39,874 bases of DNA, from positions 1 to 39,874 of the forward strand of contig CAVGBO010000046.1 of NCBI GenBank assembly GCA_963627465.1. The letters are read 5' to 3'. Shown here in pieces: positions 8,538 through 16,667 of this stretch. Source of the DNA: CAKUFA01 sp963627465. GTDB lineage: Bacteria > Bacillota > Clostridia > Christensenellales > Aristaeellaceae. Each line of letters begins with the position of its first letter. Within the stretch, counting starts at the first letter, position 1. The translations under genes were made by a program, and so were the position numbers. The notes under the pieces are model-generated. The model did no database searches, had not been told where the DNA came from, and saw only the letters and a list, made by a program, of their open reading frames with translations.

Positions 8538-8590
8538 AAAGGCTTCACAGGATATCGTTCAATCATTACATAAGGAAGGGAGACTTCTCC

Positions 8591-10192
8591 ATGGCAAAAA
8601 CCGCGTCCGTCCCTGTCAATGACGGACTGAACCGGGCAAAGCCGTACCAGTTGATGCTTTTCCCCCTCAACAATGGTGCGACTAACGTCTACTTCGTACT
8701 GATTCTTTCCTACGTGGCACAGTTCGGCTCCAGCGTGCTGAAGCTAGGCATGTTCGCCTCCATTATGGTAACGGTTATGCGTATTGCGGACGCCGTGACC
8801 GACCCCATCATCGGTGCCCTCATGGATCGCACCAACACGAAGATTGGCAAGTTCCGCCCCTTCATGATCATCGGCAGTGTCATCATGGCACTGAGCGTCA
8901 TTGCCCTGTACTGCCTGCTGCCACTGGTGCCTGAAACCCAGATGGCATGGCGTTACATCCTCTTCACCCTGGTGTACTTCATCTGGGTCATCGGCTACAC
9001 CTTCCAGACCAGCTGCACCCGCGCCGGTCAGACCGTGCTGACCAATGATCCCAGCCAGCGTCCCCTGTTCACCATCTTCAACACCATCGGTTCCTTGGCT
9101 GGCATGGGCATCATGCAGTTCATGATTCCTCTGATCAAGAAGAACTTCGACGTGGTGGAGAACGGTGTGGTCACTGTTTCCGGCTATGCTGATCCTGCCC
9201 TGTATCGCATCATCACCCCCATCGGTATTGCGATCTCCGTGCTGCTGACCATCCTGGCCATCATCGGCATTGCCGAAAAGGATCGCCCTGAGTTCTACGG
9301 CATTGGCGGCAGCAAGCAGGAGAAGGTCAAGATCTCCGAGTATGCGGCTATCATCAAGGCCAACAAGCCCATGCAGCGACTGATGGTTGCCGGCGCAGGC
9401 TGCAAGCTGGCACTGGCCATTGCCACCAACACCACCGTGCTGCTGGCTCTCTACGGCATCCTGATGGGCAACTACAATTCTCTGTATCTGCCCATGATGG
9501 TGCTTGGCTATGTTTTCGCTGTTCCTTTCTTCCTCCTGTCCGTCCGTACTTCTCAGAAGGAAGGCCAGAAGGCATCCTTGACCAAGTATGTGTCCGTGGC
9601 ACTGATCTGCTACGTGGGCGTGCTGGTGCTGCTGATCCTCAGCCAGTACGGCAATCCTAACTGGATGCTGTCCTTCCCCTTCAACGGCGGCGGCAGCGTG
9701 AACCTGTACACCATCCTGTTTATCCTCTTCTTCGGCGTGGGCTATGGTGCTTACTATGCTACCGCTGATATGCCCATCCCCATGGTGGCTGACTGCTCTG
9801 ACTACGAGACCTATCGCAGCGGCAAGTACATCCCCGGCATTATGGGTACCATGTTCTCCCTGATTGACAAGCTGGTTTCTTCCCTGGCACAGACGCTGGT
9901 GGCTTTCATCTTCCTCCTCTTTGCCGGACTGAATGAGCTGCCTACCGATGCTACGCCTTACTCTGCCGGCATCAAGGTAGCTGTCATCGTGATGTTCTGC
10001 GTCATCCCCATGATTGCATGGATGGCTACGCTGATCGCCATGAAGGGCTACACCCTGACCGGTGCTAAGATGAAGGAAATCCAGGCTGTCAACGGTGCCC
10101 GCAAGAAGGCCATTGCCTCCGGCATGACCTTGGAAGAATCCATGGAAGTTTACAAGACCATGGACGATGTTGCTAACAAACCAATTCAGTAA
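8591..10192 (+). CDS. GPH-family (MelB-like) sugar:cation symporter
   Basis: This 533-aa membrane protein has about 12 hydrophobic helices and belongs to the glycoside-pentoside-hexuronide:cation symporter family. Diagnostic features are the early RIADAVTDPIIGALMDRT motif at ~59-77 (the Asp pair of the MelB cation site) followed by KIGKFRPFMIIG, and MVADCSDYETYRSGK in the second half. The ATG at 8591 is preceded by AAGGAAGGGAG. It lies 53 bases after the GH2 gene and 15 bases before uxuA, so it probably imports a glucuronide or an oligosaccharide that the GH2 enzyme cuts inside the cell. The exact substrate cannot be read from the sequence. Confidence 0.92.
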   Translation: MAKTASVPVNDGLNRAKPYQLMLFPLNNGATNVYFVLILSYVAQFGSSVLKLGMFASIMVTVMRIADAVTDPIIGALMDRTNTKIGKFRPFMIIGSVIMALSVIALYCLLPLVPETQMAWRYILFTLVYFIWVIGYTFQTSCTRAGQTVLTNDPSQRPLFTIFNTIGSLAGMGIMQFMIPLIKKNFDVVENGVVTVSGYADPALYRIITPIGIAISVLLTILAIIGIAEKDRPEFYGIGGSKQEKVKISEYAAIIKANKPMQRLMVAGAGCKLALAIATNTTVLLALYGILMGNYNSLYLPMMVLGYVFAVPFFLLSVRTSQKEGQKASLTKYVSVALICYVGVLVLLILSQYGNPNWMLSFPFNGGGSVNLYTILFILFFGVGYGAYYATADMPIPMVADCSDYETYRSGKYIPGIMGTMFSLIDKLVSSLAQTLVAFIFLLFAGLNELPTDATPYSAGIKVAVIVMFCVIPMIAWMATLIAMKGYTLTGAKMKEIQAVNGARKKAIASGMTLEESMEVYKTMDDVANKPIQ

Positions 10193-10207
10193 AGGAGCTA
10201 ACTGAGC

Positions 10208-11263
10208 ATGAAAAGTTCTTTCCGTTGGTATGGTGACAGTGATCCTGTGACCCTGGACATGATCCGTCAAATCCCCGGCATGCGCTCTGTCGTTTCCGCT
10301 GTGTATGATGTGAAGCCCGGCGAAGTGTGGCCGGAAGAGTCCATCAAGCACCTGGTAGACGAGTGCGCCGCCAAGGGTCTTGTCTTCGACATTGTGGAAT
10401 CCATCCCCGTGACGGAAGAAATCAAGCTGGGTCTGCCTGAGCGTGACCGTCACATTGACAACTACTGCGAATCCATCCGCCGCTGTGCCAAGTACGGCAT
10501 CAAGTGCGTGACCTACAACTTCATGCCCGTCTTCGACTGGACTCGTACCCAGCTGGACAAGATGGCAGCCGATGGCTCCACCTCTCTGGTGATGTATTGG
10601 GATCAGATGCGGGACTTGGATCCCCTGAAGGATGACATTCATCTGCCCGGCTGGGATTCCAGCTATACTCAGGACGAGGTTCGTGACCTGATCCGTGCCT
10701 ATGGCGAACTGGGTGAAGAAGGACTGTGGAGCAACATCGAGTACTTCCTCAAGCGGGTCATTCCCGTGGCAGAGGAGTGCGGCGTGGTGATGGCATTGCA
10801 TCCCGATGATCCGCCCTATCCCATCTTCGGTCTGCCCCGGGTAATTACCTGCGAGGAAAACCTGGATCGGTATCTGGCCATTGTGGACAGCCCCTCCAAC
10901 ACCCTGTGCCTGTGCACCGGCTCTCTGGGCTGCTCTCCCAAGAATGACATTCCGAAGCTGACCCGGAAGTATTCCGCCATGAAGCGTATCGGCTTCATGC
11001 ACCTGCGTAATGTGCGCATCCTGCCCGACACCTCCTTCGAAGAGTCTGGTCACCTGACCAAAGACGGCAGCCTGGACATGAACGCCATCGTGAAGGCATT
11101 GGTGGAGACCGGCTTTGACGGCTACTTCCGTCCTGACCACGGCCGCATGATTTGGGGCGAAGTGGGCTCCAATGCAAAGCCTGGCTACGGCCTGTATGAC
11201 CGTGCACTGGGCAGTGCTTACCTGAATGGATTGATTGAGGCTAACGGCGGCACCTTGGATTGA
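10208..11263 (+). CDS. uxuA: Mannonate dehydratase
   Basis: This 351-aa enzyme converts D-mannonate to 2-keto-3-deoxy-D-gluconate in glucuronate breakdown. The N-terminal FRWYGDSDPV and IPGMRSVVSAVYD blocks are typical of UxuA. The metal ligands known from the family are all visible: His in ALHPDDPP, Cys in CLCTGSLG, His in FMHLRNVR and Asp in RPDHGRMIWGE. Length is normal for the family. The start follows AAAGGAG closely. It is the third gene of the unit, between the symporter and the SDR oxidoreductase that should make its substrate. Aldolase and KDG kinase genes needed for the next steps are not in the window. Confidence 0.96.
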   Translation: MKSSFRWYGDSDPVTLDMIRQIPGMRSVVSAVYDVKPGEVWPEESIKHLVDECAAKGLVFDIVESIPVTEEIKLGLPERDRHIDNYCESIRRCAKYGIKCVTYNFMPVFDWTRTQLDKMAADGSTSLVMYWDQMRDLDPLKDDIHLPGWDSSYTQDEVRDLIRAYGELGEEGLWSNIEYFLKRVIPVAEECGVVMALHPDDPPYPIFGLPRVITCEENLDRYLAIVDSPSNTLCLCTGSLGCSPKNDIPKLTRKYSAMKRIGFMHLRNVRILPDTSFEESGHLTKDGSLDMNAIVKALVETGFDGYFRPDHGRMIWGEVGSNAKPGYGLYDRALGSAYLNGLIEANGGTLD

Positions 11264-11340
11264 CCGCCTCCTCCTTCAATAGATGCACGTGCGCTGAGCA
11301 TGTGCGCAAAATAACAGACACCGAAAGGAAGATATGAATC

Positions 11341-12183
11341 ATGGAACTGCCTTTGAACGTAAGCTTTGCTGGCAAGGTTGTTGTTATCACCGGTGCAGGC
11401 GGCGTGCTCTGCGGCGAAATGGCTCGGGCTTATGCACAGGCCGGCGCTAAAGTTGCCGCTCTGGACCTGAATGAGGAAGCTGTAAAGAAGCTGGCTGACG
11501 AAATGACCGCTGCCGGCTACATCTGCAAGGGCTACAAGGCCAATGTGCTGGATCCTGAAGCTCTGGAAGCTGTGCATCAGCAGGTACTGGCTGACCTGGG
11601 TCCCTGCGATATTCTGGTGAACGGTGCCGGCGGCAACAACCCCCGTGCTACCACTGACAACGAGTATCAGCATGAAGCCAAGGAAGGCCAGAAGACCTTC
11701 TTCGACCTGGAGCAGAGCGGCGTGGACTTCGTGTTCAAGCTGAACTTCCAGGGCACCCTGCTGCCCACCCAGGCCTTTGCGAAGGACATGGTGGCACGCA
11801 AGAGCGGCTGCATCCTGAACATCTCCTCCATGAATGCTTATACCCCCTTGACCAAGATTCCCGCCTACTCCGGCGCAAAGGCTGCTATTTCCAACTTCAC
11901 TCAGTGGCTGGCCACCCACTTTGCTGGCACTGGCATCCGCTGCAACGCCATTGCTCCCGGCTTCCTGGTTTCCAACCAGAACCGTGCCCTGCTCTTCAAT
12001 GAGGATGGCACCCCCACTGCCCGCAGTGCTAAGATCCTGGCCGGCACCCCCATGGGTCGTTTCGTGGACTCCAAGGAACTGCTGGGCGGCGTGTTCTTCC
12101 TGACGGACGATGCAGCTGCTTCCGCCATCACCGGCGTGGTGCTGCCCATCGACTGCGGCTTCTCTGCCTACTCCGGCGTGTAA
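11341..12183 (+). CDS. uxuB: SDR-family D-mannonate (fructuronate) oxidoreductase
   Basis: This 280-aa short-chain dehydrogenase has the nucleotide-binding TGAGGVLCG loop at residues ~18-26, NGAGGNNP at ~97-104, the catalytic Ser in NISSMNAYTP and the Tyr-x-x-x-Lys pair in YSGAK. The long insertion after NNPRATTD and the C-terminal GVVLPIDCGFSAYSGV are characteristic of the Bacillus YjmF/UxuB type, which reduces D-fructuronate to D-mannonate. It therefore acts just before UxuA. The E. coli UxuB is unrelated (long-chain family), so the symbol is used in the Bacillus sense. The ATG is preceded by GAAAGGAAG about 10 bases away. It ends the operon; a separate promoter starts 19 bases downstream. 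Confidence 0.92.
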   Translation: MELPLNVSFAGKVVVITGAGGVLCGEMARAYAQAGAKVAALDLNEEAVKKLADEMTAAGYICKGYKANVLDPEALEAVHQQVLADLGPCDILVNGAGGNNPRATTDNEYQHEAKEGQKTFFDLEQSGVDFVFKLNFQGTLLPTQAFAKDMVARKSGCILNISSMNAYTPLTKIPAYSGAKAAISNFTQWLATHFAGTGIRCNAIAPGFLVSNQNRALLFNEDGTPTARSAKILAGTPMGRFVDSKELLGGVFFLTDDAAASAITGVVLPIDCGFSAYSGV

Positions 12184-12201
12184 TCCCCTTTGAAAAATCT
12201 T

Positions 12202-12231
12202 TTGCATTTCCATGCAGAAGTATGGTATAAT
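12202..12231 (+). promoter_or_regulatory. Sigma-A promoter for the secreted 223-aa protein
   Basis: TTGCAT (12202-12207) and TATAAT (12226-12231) are 18 bases apart, with TG at the extended -10 position (ATGGTATAAT). The transcript would start near 12238, giving a leader of about 60 nt. Confidence 0.8.
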
Positions 12232-12299
12232 CCAACTAACAGGTGTTGCTTGGCAACGTTGCCGGGCACAATCCAATGAAAAAGGAGTGTGTATCCACA

Positions 12300-12971
12300 A
12301 TGAAGAAGATCCTTGCTCTGCTCCTGGCTGTGATGATGCTTCCCTGCATCGCACTTGCTGACGCTGCTACGGTTCTGAGCTCCGATCCGGAAGAAGTCAT
12401 GACCTTCGACCGTGAGAAGGACGTTACTGCCTGGGAAGGCAACTGGGTACTGGTTGCTGCTTACATCGGCGAAGATTATGCCGAGGAGAATGAGCTGACC
12501 ACCACCGGCCTGATTCCCCTGACCGTGGAAAATGCCGCTACCCTGACCATCGAAACCGTGCTGGACGGCAGCGCAAACGACAAGCAGCTGGGCACCATGG
12601 TGGATGTGGCTTCCTACATTCACGCTCACGTGTATGACATGGCTGGCACCCTGACCTTTGTTGATGCTGTGGCTACCGGCGACGAAGCCGTGTACACCCT
12701 GAAGACCGCTTGGGACGAGTGGCCCAACAACGTTGTCCGTGGTGAGAACGACGGCGACTTCAACATCGGACCGGCCAAGACCCACATCAAGGGCGAAGAC
12801 GAAACCCTGTACTGGGCTACCCTCACCGGTGTGGCTGTGGAAGACATGGACGAAATGAAGTACATTGGCATCAACACCAATGGTCAGCTGATCCTCTGCT
12901 ATGCTGATGACAACGTAGCCAAGAAGGAAGGCGACGTGTGCTTCGCTTATATCTTCGAGCGCGCTGAGTAA
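12300..12971 (+). CDS. Secreted protein of unknown function, beta-rich
   Basis: This 223-aa protein starts with a clear signal peptide (MKKILALLLAVMM then PCIALADAA, cleavage after ~Ala20). The start is the ATG after AAAAAGGAG; a longer in-frame ATG at 12243 lacks a site. The mature part alternates short hydrophobic strands with Thr/Gly/Asp turns and has WEGNWVLVAAYIG near residues 42-54, a pattern seen in lipocalin-like folds, but I cannot assign a family. There is no lipobox and no anchor, so it is probably released. Promoter and terminator flank it closely, so it is monocistronic. Confidence 0.82.
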   Translation: MKKILALLLAVMMLPCIALADAATVLSSDPEEVMTFDREKDVTAWEGNWVLVAAYIGEDYAEENELTTTGLIPLTVENAATLTIETVLDGSANDKQLGTMVDVASYIHAHVYDMAGTLTFVDAVATGDEAVYTLKTAWDEWPNNVVRGENDGDFNIGPAKTHIKGEDETLYWATLTGVAVEDMDEMKYIGINTNGQLILCYADDNVAKKEGDVCFAYIFERAE

Positions 12972-12986
12972 TCCTTGAAAACATTG

Positions 12987-13022
12987 TCCGCCTGTTGTAC
13001 AATAACAGCAGGCGGATTTTTT
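12987..13022 (+). terminator. Rho-independent terminator
   Basis: TCCGCCTG (12987-12994) pairs with CAGGCGGA (13009-13016), with further pairing toward the loop, followed by TTTTTT. Confidence 0.92.
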
Positions 13023-13082
13023 ATATTCCGGCAAAGCTGATTTTTGTGAATACTCCCTTCGACCTTGGGAAAGGAGATACTG

Positions 13083-14201
13083 ATGTACGATTATCTGATT
13101 GTGGGTGCTGGACTTTTCGGGGCTGTGGTGGCGCATGAATTGACGCAGCAGGGAAAGAACGTGCTGGTGATTGACAAGCGTAGTCATATTGCCGGCAACG
13201 TGTATACGGAGCAGACGGAAGGCATCAACGTCCATGTGTATGGTGCGCATATTTTTCACACCAACAATACTGCTGTGTGGCAGTATGTGAATCAATTTGC
13301 ACATTTCAACCGCTTTACCAATTCCCCCGTGGCGAATTACAAGGGAGAGCTGTACTCCCTGCCCTTCAACATGTACACCTTCAACCGCATGTGGGGCGTG
13401 GTAACTCCGGAGGAAGCCGCAGCGAAGATTGCGGAGCAGCGGAAGGAGATTACCGGGGAGCCTCGCAACCTGGAAGAACAGGCAATTTCCCTTGTGGGTC
13501 GGGACATTTACGAAAAGCTGATCAAGGGCTACACTGAGAAGCAATGGGGACGGGACTGCAAGGATCTGCCTGCCTTCATCATCAAGCGGCTGCCCGTTCG
13601 GCTGACCTTTGACAATAACTATTTCAACGCCCTGTATCAGGGCATACCTGTGGGCGGCTACACGAAGATGGTGGCCAACATGCTGAAGGGCATTGAGGTG
13701 CGGCTGAACACGGACTATCTAACCCATCGTGAGGAGCTGAACAGCATTGCACGGAAGGTGATTTACACCGGTCCGCTGGATGCCTTGTTTGACTACCATC
13801 TGGGGCATCTCCACTATCGGTCTGTCCGCTTTGAAACGGAGCTGCTGGATATGCCAAACTATCAGGGCAATGCTGCTGTGAATTACACTGACCGGGAAAC
13901 ACCCTATACCCGCATCATTGAGCACAAGTGGTTCGAGTTCGGCAAGGATGAGGAAGGCAGCGATCTGCCCAAGACCATCATCAGCCGGGAATATTCCTCC
14001 GAATGGAAGCCTGGCGATGAGCCTTACTATCCTGTGAACGACGAGGAAAATCTGTCCCTTTATGTCCGGTACCGTGCTTTGGCGGATGAAAATCCCAAGC
14101 TGGTGGTGGGCGGAAGACTGGGGGACTACAAGTACTACGATATGGATCAGGTCATTGCATCGGCACTTCAGTGCAGTGAACGGCTGCTGTCGGATTTTTG
14201 A
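13083..14201 (+). CDS. glf: UDP-galactopyranose mutase
   Basis: This 372-aa flavoenzyme interconverts UDP-galactopyranose and UDP-galactofuranose, the precursor of galactofuranose in surface polysaccharides. The start at 13083 follows GGAAAGGAG at spacing six; an upstream in-frame start at 13065 would put the site inside the gene. The FAD-binding motif GAGLFGAVVAHEL is at residues 8-20. The family blocks YGAHIFHTNN, YTEKQWG, IPVGGYTKM, ISREYSSEWKPGDEPYYPVND and GGRLGDYKYYDMDQ are all present, so the enzyme looks complete and active. It precedes the two-component genes but has its own ribosome site. The family 2 glycosyltransferase further downstream may use the product. Confidence 0.97.
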   Translation: MYDYLIVGAGLFGAVVAHELTQQGKNVLVIDKRSHIAGNVYTEQTEGINVHVYGAHIFHTNNTAVWQYVNQFAHFNRFTNSPVANYKGELYSLPFNMYTFNRMWGVVTPEEAAAKIAEQRKEITGEPRNLEEQAISLVGRDIYEKLIKGYTEKQWGRDCKDLPAFIIKRLPVRLTFDNNYFNALYQGIPVGGYTKMVANMLKGIEVRLNTDYLTHREELNSIARKVIYTGPLDALFDYHLGHLHYRSVRFETELLDMPNYQGNAAVNYTDRETPYTRIIEHKWFEFGKDEEGSDLPKTIISREYSSEWKPGDEPYYPVNDEENLSLYVRYRALADENPKLVVGGRLGDYKYYDMDQVIASALQCSERLLSDF

Positions 14202-14263
14202 CGACATGGAAAGAAATTGACCCACTTGATGCATCTGGTCAGAAATTCCTGCCTGAAAAAAGA

Positions 14264-14292
14264 TTGTTGAAACAGCGAAAGTATGGTATGAT
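14264..14292 (+). promoter_or_regulatory. Sigma-A promoter for the LytTR two-component operon
   Basis: TTGTTG (14264-14269) and TATGAT (14287-14292) are 17 bases apart with an extended TG (ATGGTATGAT). The start would be near 14299, 40 bases before the response-regulator ATG. Confidence 0.75.
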
Positions 14293-14339
14293 GTAAAAAA
14301 GGGAGCCCTGAAACCACTTCAAGGGAGCGTGAAAACGTC

Positions 14340-15044
14340 ATGCTGCTGTTGGCGATTGTCGATGATGACCCTAAGGATTCCACAGCGCTGAATGCATTGG
14401 TTACGGATTATTTTCATCGGAGCGATCGTGCCTGCATGATCCGTGTGTTTAATTCGTCCCTTGACTTCATTCGCAGCACAGAAAACTATGACATTGTTTT
14501 CATGGACATCCGTATGGATCAGCTGGATGGGCTTGAGGTGGCACGGCTTATGCGGAAAATCAACACCGGCTCGGTGCTGATTTTTGTCACGGCCATGGCG
14601 CAGCTCGCCATTAAGGGCTATGAAGTGGATGCGCTGGACTTTATCGTGAAGCCGGCGGATCAGTTCTCCATCAATTACGTGCTGGACAAGGCCATCGGCA
14701 GGCTGGAGAATACCTCTGGCAGCCAGATCGCCATTAAGACGGGGGACGGGATCATCAGCCTTTCCACCAACGATATCAAATATGTGGAAGTCTTCGATCA
14801 CAATTTGGTGTACCACACGGTGACGGATGTGTACAACGTCCGGGGCAGGCTGGCAGATGTGATCAAGAAGCTGGATCCCAAGCGGTTCATTATGTGCAAC
14901 CGTTCCTTTGTGGTGAATTTGCGGTATGTGCAGAGTGCCTCCAATGATTCCTTGACCATTGACGGCACGAGAATTGCCGTGTCCAAATCCCACCGGAAAG
15001 AAATTATGCAGCATTTTTCAAACTTTTTGGGAGAGACCTTATGA
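14340..15044 (+). CDS. LytTR-family response regulator (AgrA-like)
   Basis: This 234-aa regulator has an N-terminal receiver domain with acidic pocket Asp8-Asp9-Asp10, phosphoacceptor Asp56 in VFMDIRMD, a Thr in FVTAM and the conserved Lys in IVKPAD (~107). The C-terminal half is a LytTR DNA-binding domain (~128-230) with YVEVFDHNLVYHT, FIMCNRSFVVNL and the end block VSKSHRKEI. Such regulators bind paired 9-bp repeats upstream of targets. It overlaps the kinase gene by four bases (ATGA), so the two are made together. Neighbouring targets could be the secreted GH3 or glf; no LytTR repeat pair was clear to me. Confidence 0.95.
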   Translation: MLLLAIVDDDPKDSTALNALVTDYFHRSDRACMIRVFNSSLDFIRSTENYDIVFMDIRMDQLDGLEVARLMRKINTGSVLIFVTAMAQLAIKGYEVDALDFIVKPADQFSINYVLDKAIGRLENTSGSQIAIKTGDGIISLSTNDIKYVEVFDHNLVYHTVTDVYNVRGRLADVIKKLDPKRFIMCNRSFVVNLRYVQSASNDSLTIDGTRIAVSKSHRKEIMQHFSNFLGETL

Positions 15045-16381
15045 CCCAGGATTACTGGTATATTCAAAATATTGATCACCGGGTGTCTACGGCACTGATC
15101 TTTTTTCTGCTGCTGATGGTGATGAGCAACCTGCGCAGGAAGGAGCATTTTGCCTTTCGGGCACTGGTGTCCCTTGTGGGCATGATGGTCGTCAGCTGGG
15201 GACTTCGCACCATTGTGGATACTCTGCTGGTGGGGGACATTGCCCAGGGCATCGGTTATGGCTTTTATACCCTGCTGATGGGCTTGGCCTTCATGGTGGG
15301 GTATGGCTTCTGCTACCAGACCAATCAGGGAGAGCTGCTGTATCTGGATCTGCTGGCACTGACCATTTTCAAGCTGTCCTGGAACATTTTCAAGACGGCA
15401 AGCTATGGCTCGGTTTTGCTGGGCATTGGCAATGTGTGGTCCAGGTATTCCATTGTGGGCGCCGTGGTGTCCTACGTGGTGTATGCCATAGTGTGCTTCA
15501 CCTGCTGTCACTTCATGCGGGAGATCATTTTGCAGTCGGCAGATATTCCCTTGCGACCCATGATCGCCACCGCTGTGGTCTTTTACGCTTGTCAGGCCAG
15601 CCTGGAATTCTGCGGCACGGTGTTTACCGCATCCCCCCAGGGCTTTTTCCTGTATTACTTCTGTGCCCTGCTGTACACGGCTACCAACCTGAGCGTGCTT
15701 GCACTGGTTGCCCAGCGGGACAGAGCCCAGCGGGACAACGAAAGCATGCAGGCCTTCATTAACAACAAGATTCACTACTATCAGGTCAGCCGGGACGGCA
15801 TTACCTCTCTGCAGGTGAAGTGCCACGATTTGAAGCATCAGATCAAGGCTATCCGATCCCAAATCGGCAAGGAAAACTTCGAAAAGTATCTGGATCGCCT
15901 GCAGGACTCCATTGACGAGTACGGCACGGTGGTGGACTGCGGCAATGAAGCCATTAACGTGGTGCTGACGGAGAAGAACATCCTCTGCCTGAACAGCGGC
16001 GTGAAGTTTTCCTACATCATTGATGGTACCTTGTTTGACTTCCTCAGCGAAATGGAGATTTACTCCCTCTTCGGCAATGTGCTGGACAATGCGCTGGAAA
16101 GCTGCAGTAAGGTGAAGAATCCGGAAAAGCGGATGATCTCCCTGAAGGCCGTGAACCGGGGGGATGTGGTGGTGCTCCATGTGGAAAACTTCTTCGATGA
16201 TGAACTGGTGATGGTGGATGGCATTCCTGTCACCACCAAGAGCGGAACCGGGCACGGCTTCGGCCTCCGCTCTATTCGGGAAATCGCCGAGCACTACGGC
16301 GGCACCGTATCCGTGGATACGGAAGGACACATCTTCAAGCTTACGGCGATTCTACATCCGCCCACGGCGCAAAAACCATAA
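15041..16381 (+). CDS. AgrC/GHKL-type sensor histidine kinase
   Basis: This 446-aa membrane kinase has about six hydrophobic helices in residues ~15-235, with no extracellular PAS or Cache domain visible. A short coiled linker follows, then the phosphorylated His262 in KCHDLKHQI. The HATPase_c domain (~330-440) has the N box NVLDNALESC and the G box GTGHGFGLRSI. This layout is typical of AgrC-like sensors of peptides or membrane state. No agrB/agrD or peptide gene is next to it, so its signal is unknown. It is translated by overlap with the response regulator and ends eight bases before a terminator. Confidence 0.94.
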   Translation: MTQDYWYIQNIDHRVSTALIFFLLLMVMSNLRRKEHFAFRALVSLVGMMVVSWGLRTIVDTLLVGDIAQGIGYGFYTLLMGLAFMVGYGFCYQTNQGELLYLDLLALTIFKLSWNIFKTASYGSVLLGIGNVWSRYSIVGAVVSYVVYAIVCFTCCHFMREIILQSADIPLRPMIATAVVFYACQASLEFCGTVFTASPQGFFLYYFCALLYTATNLSVLALVAQRDRAQRDNESMQAFINNKIHYYQVSRDGITSLQVKCHDLKHQIKAIRSQIGKENFEKYLDRLQDSIDEYGTVVDCGNEAINVVLTEKNILCLNSGVKFSYIIDGTLFDFLSEMEIYSLFGNVLDNALESCSKVKNPEKRMISLKAVNRGDVVVLHVENFFDDELVMVDGIPVTTKSGTGHGFGLRSIREIAEHYGGTVSVDTEGHIFKLTAILHPPTAQKP

Positions 16382-16389
16382 AACATACC

Positions 16390-16425
16390 GAAGTCTGTTG
16401 TGAAATGCAGCAGACTTCTTCTTTT
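16390..16425 (+). terminator. Rho-independent terminator of the two-component operon
   Basis: GAAGTCTGTTG (16390-16400) pairs with CAGCAGACTTC (16408-16418) with one G-T pair, followed by TTCTTTT. Confidence 0.85.
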
Positions 16426-16561
16426 GCCAACGGAAAACCTTTGCAATTTGGTCAAGAACACCATGCTTTTGCACATAGAGCACACGCACACGACAAAAAA
16501 ATGACGTGAATGTGACAACCATGCGTTAGCGTCAGGGGATTGGGCATTCAAGACAACCCCC

Positions 16562-16590
16562 TTCACAAGAAAAGAGAAATCATTTATAAT
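16562..16590 (+). promoter_or_regulatory. Sigma-A promoter of the secreted GH3 gene
   Basis: TTCACA (16562-16567) and a perfect TATAAT (16585-16590) are 17 bases apart. The predicted transcript start is near 16597. Confidence 0.8.
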
Positions 16591-16603
16591 GTTTATACAA
16601 ATG

Positions 16604-16630
16604 ACAAGTTGCTGGCGCGCGGCAGCTTGT
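16604..16630 (+). promoter_or_regulatory. 5'-terminal hairpin of the GH3 mRNA
   Basis: ACAAGTTGCTG (16604-16614) pairs over 11 bases, allowing G-U, with CGGCAGCTTGT (16620-16630) around a five-base loop. It begins only about seven bases after the predicted transcript start, the position of known mRNA-stabilising 5' hairpins. An operator role is also possible. Confidence 0.5.
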
Positions 16631-16667
16631 TGCTTGAAAGAGACACAAGGGAAAAGGAGTTTGAATC

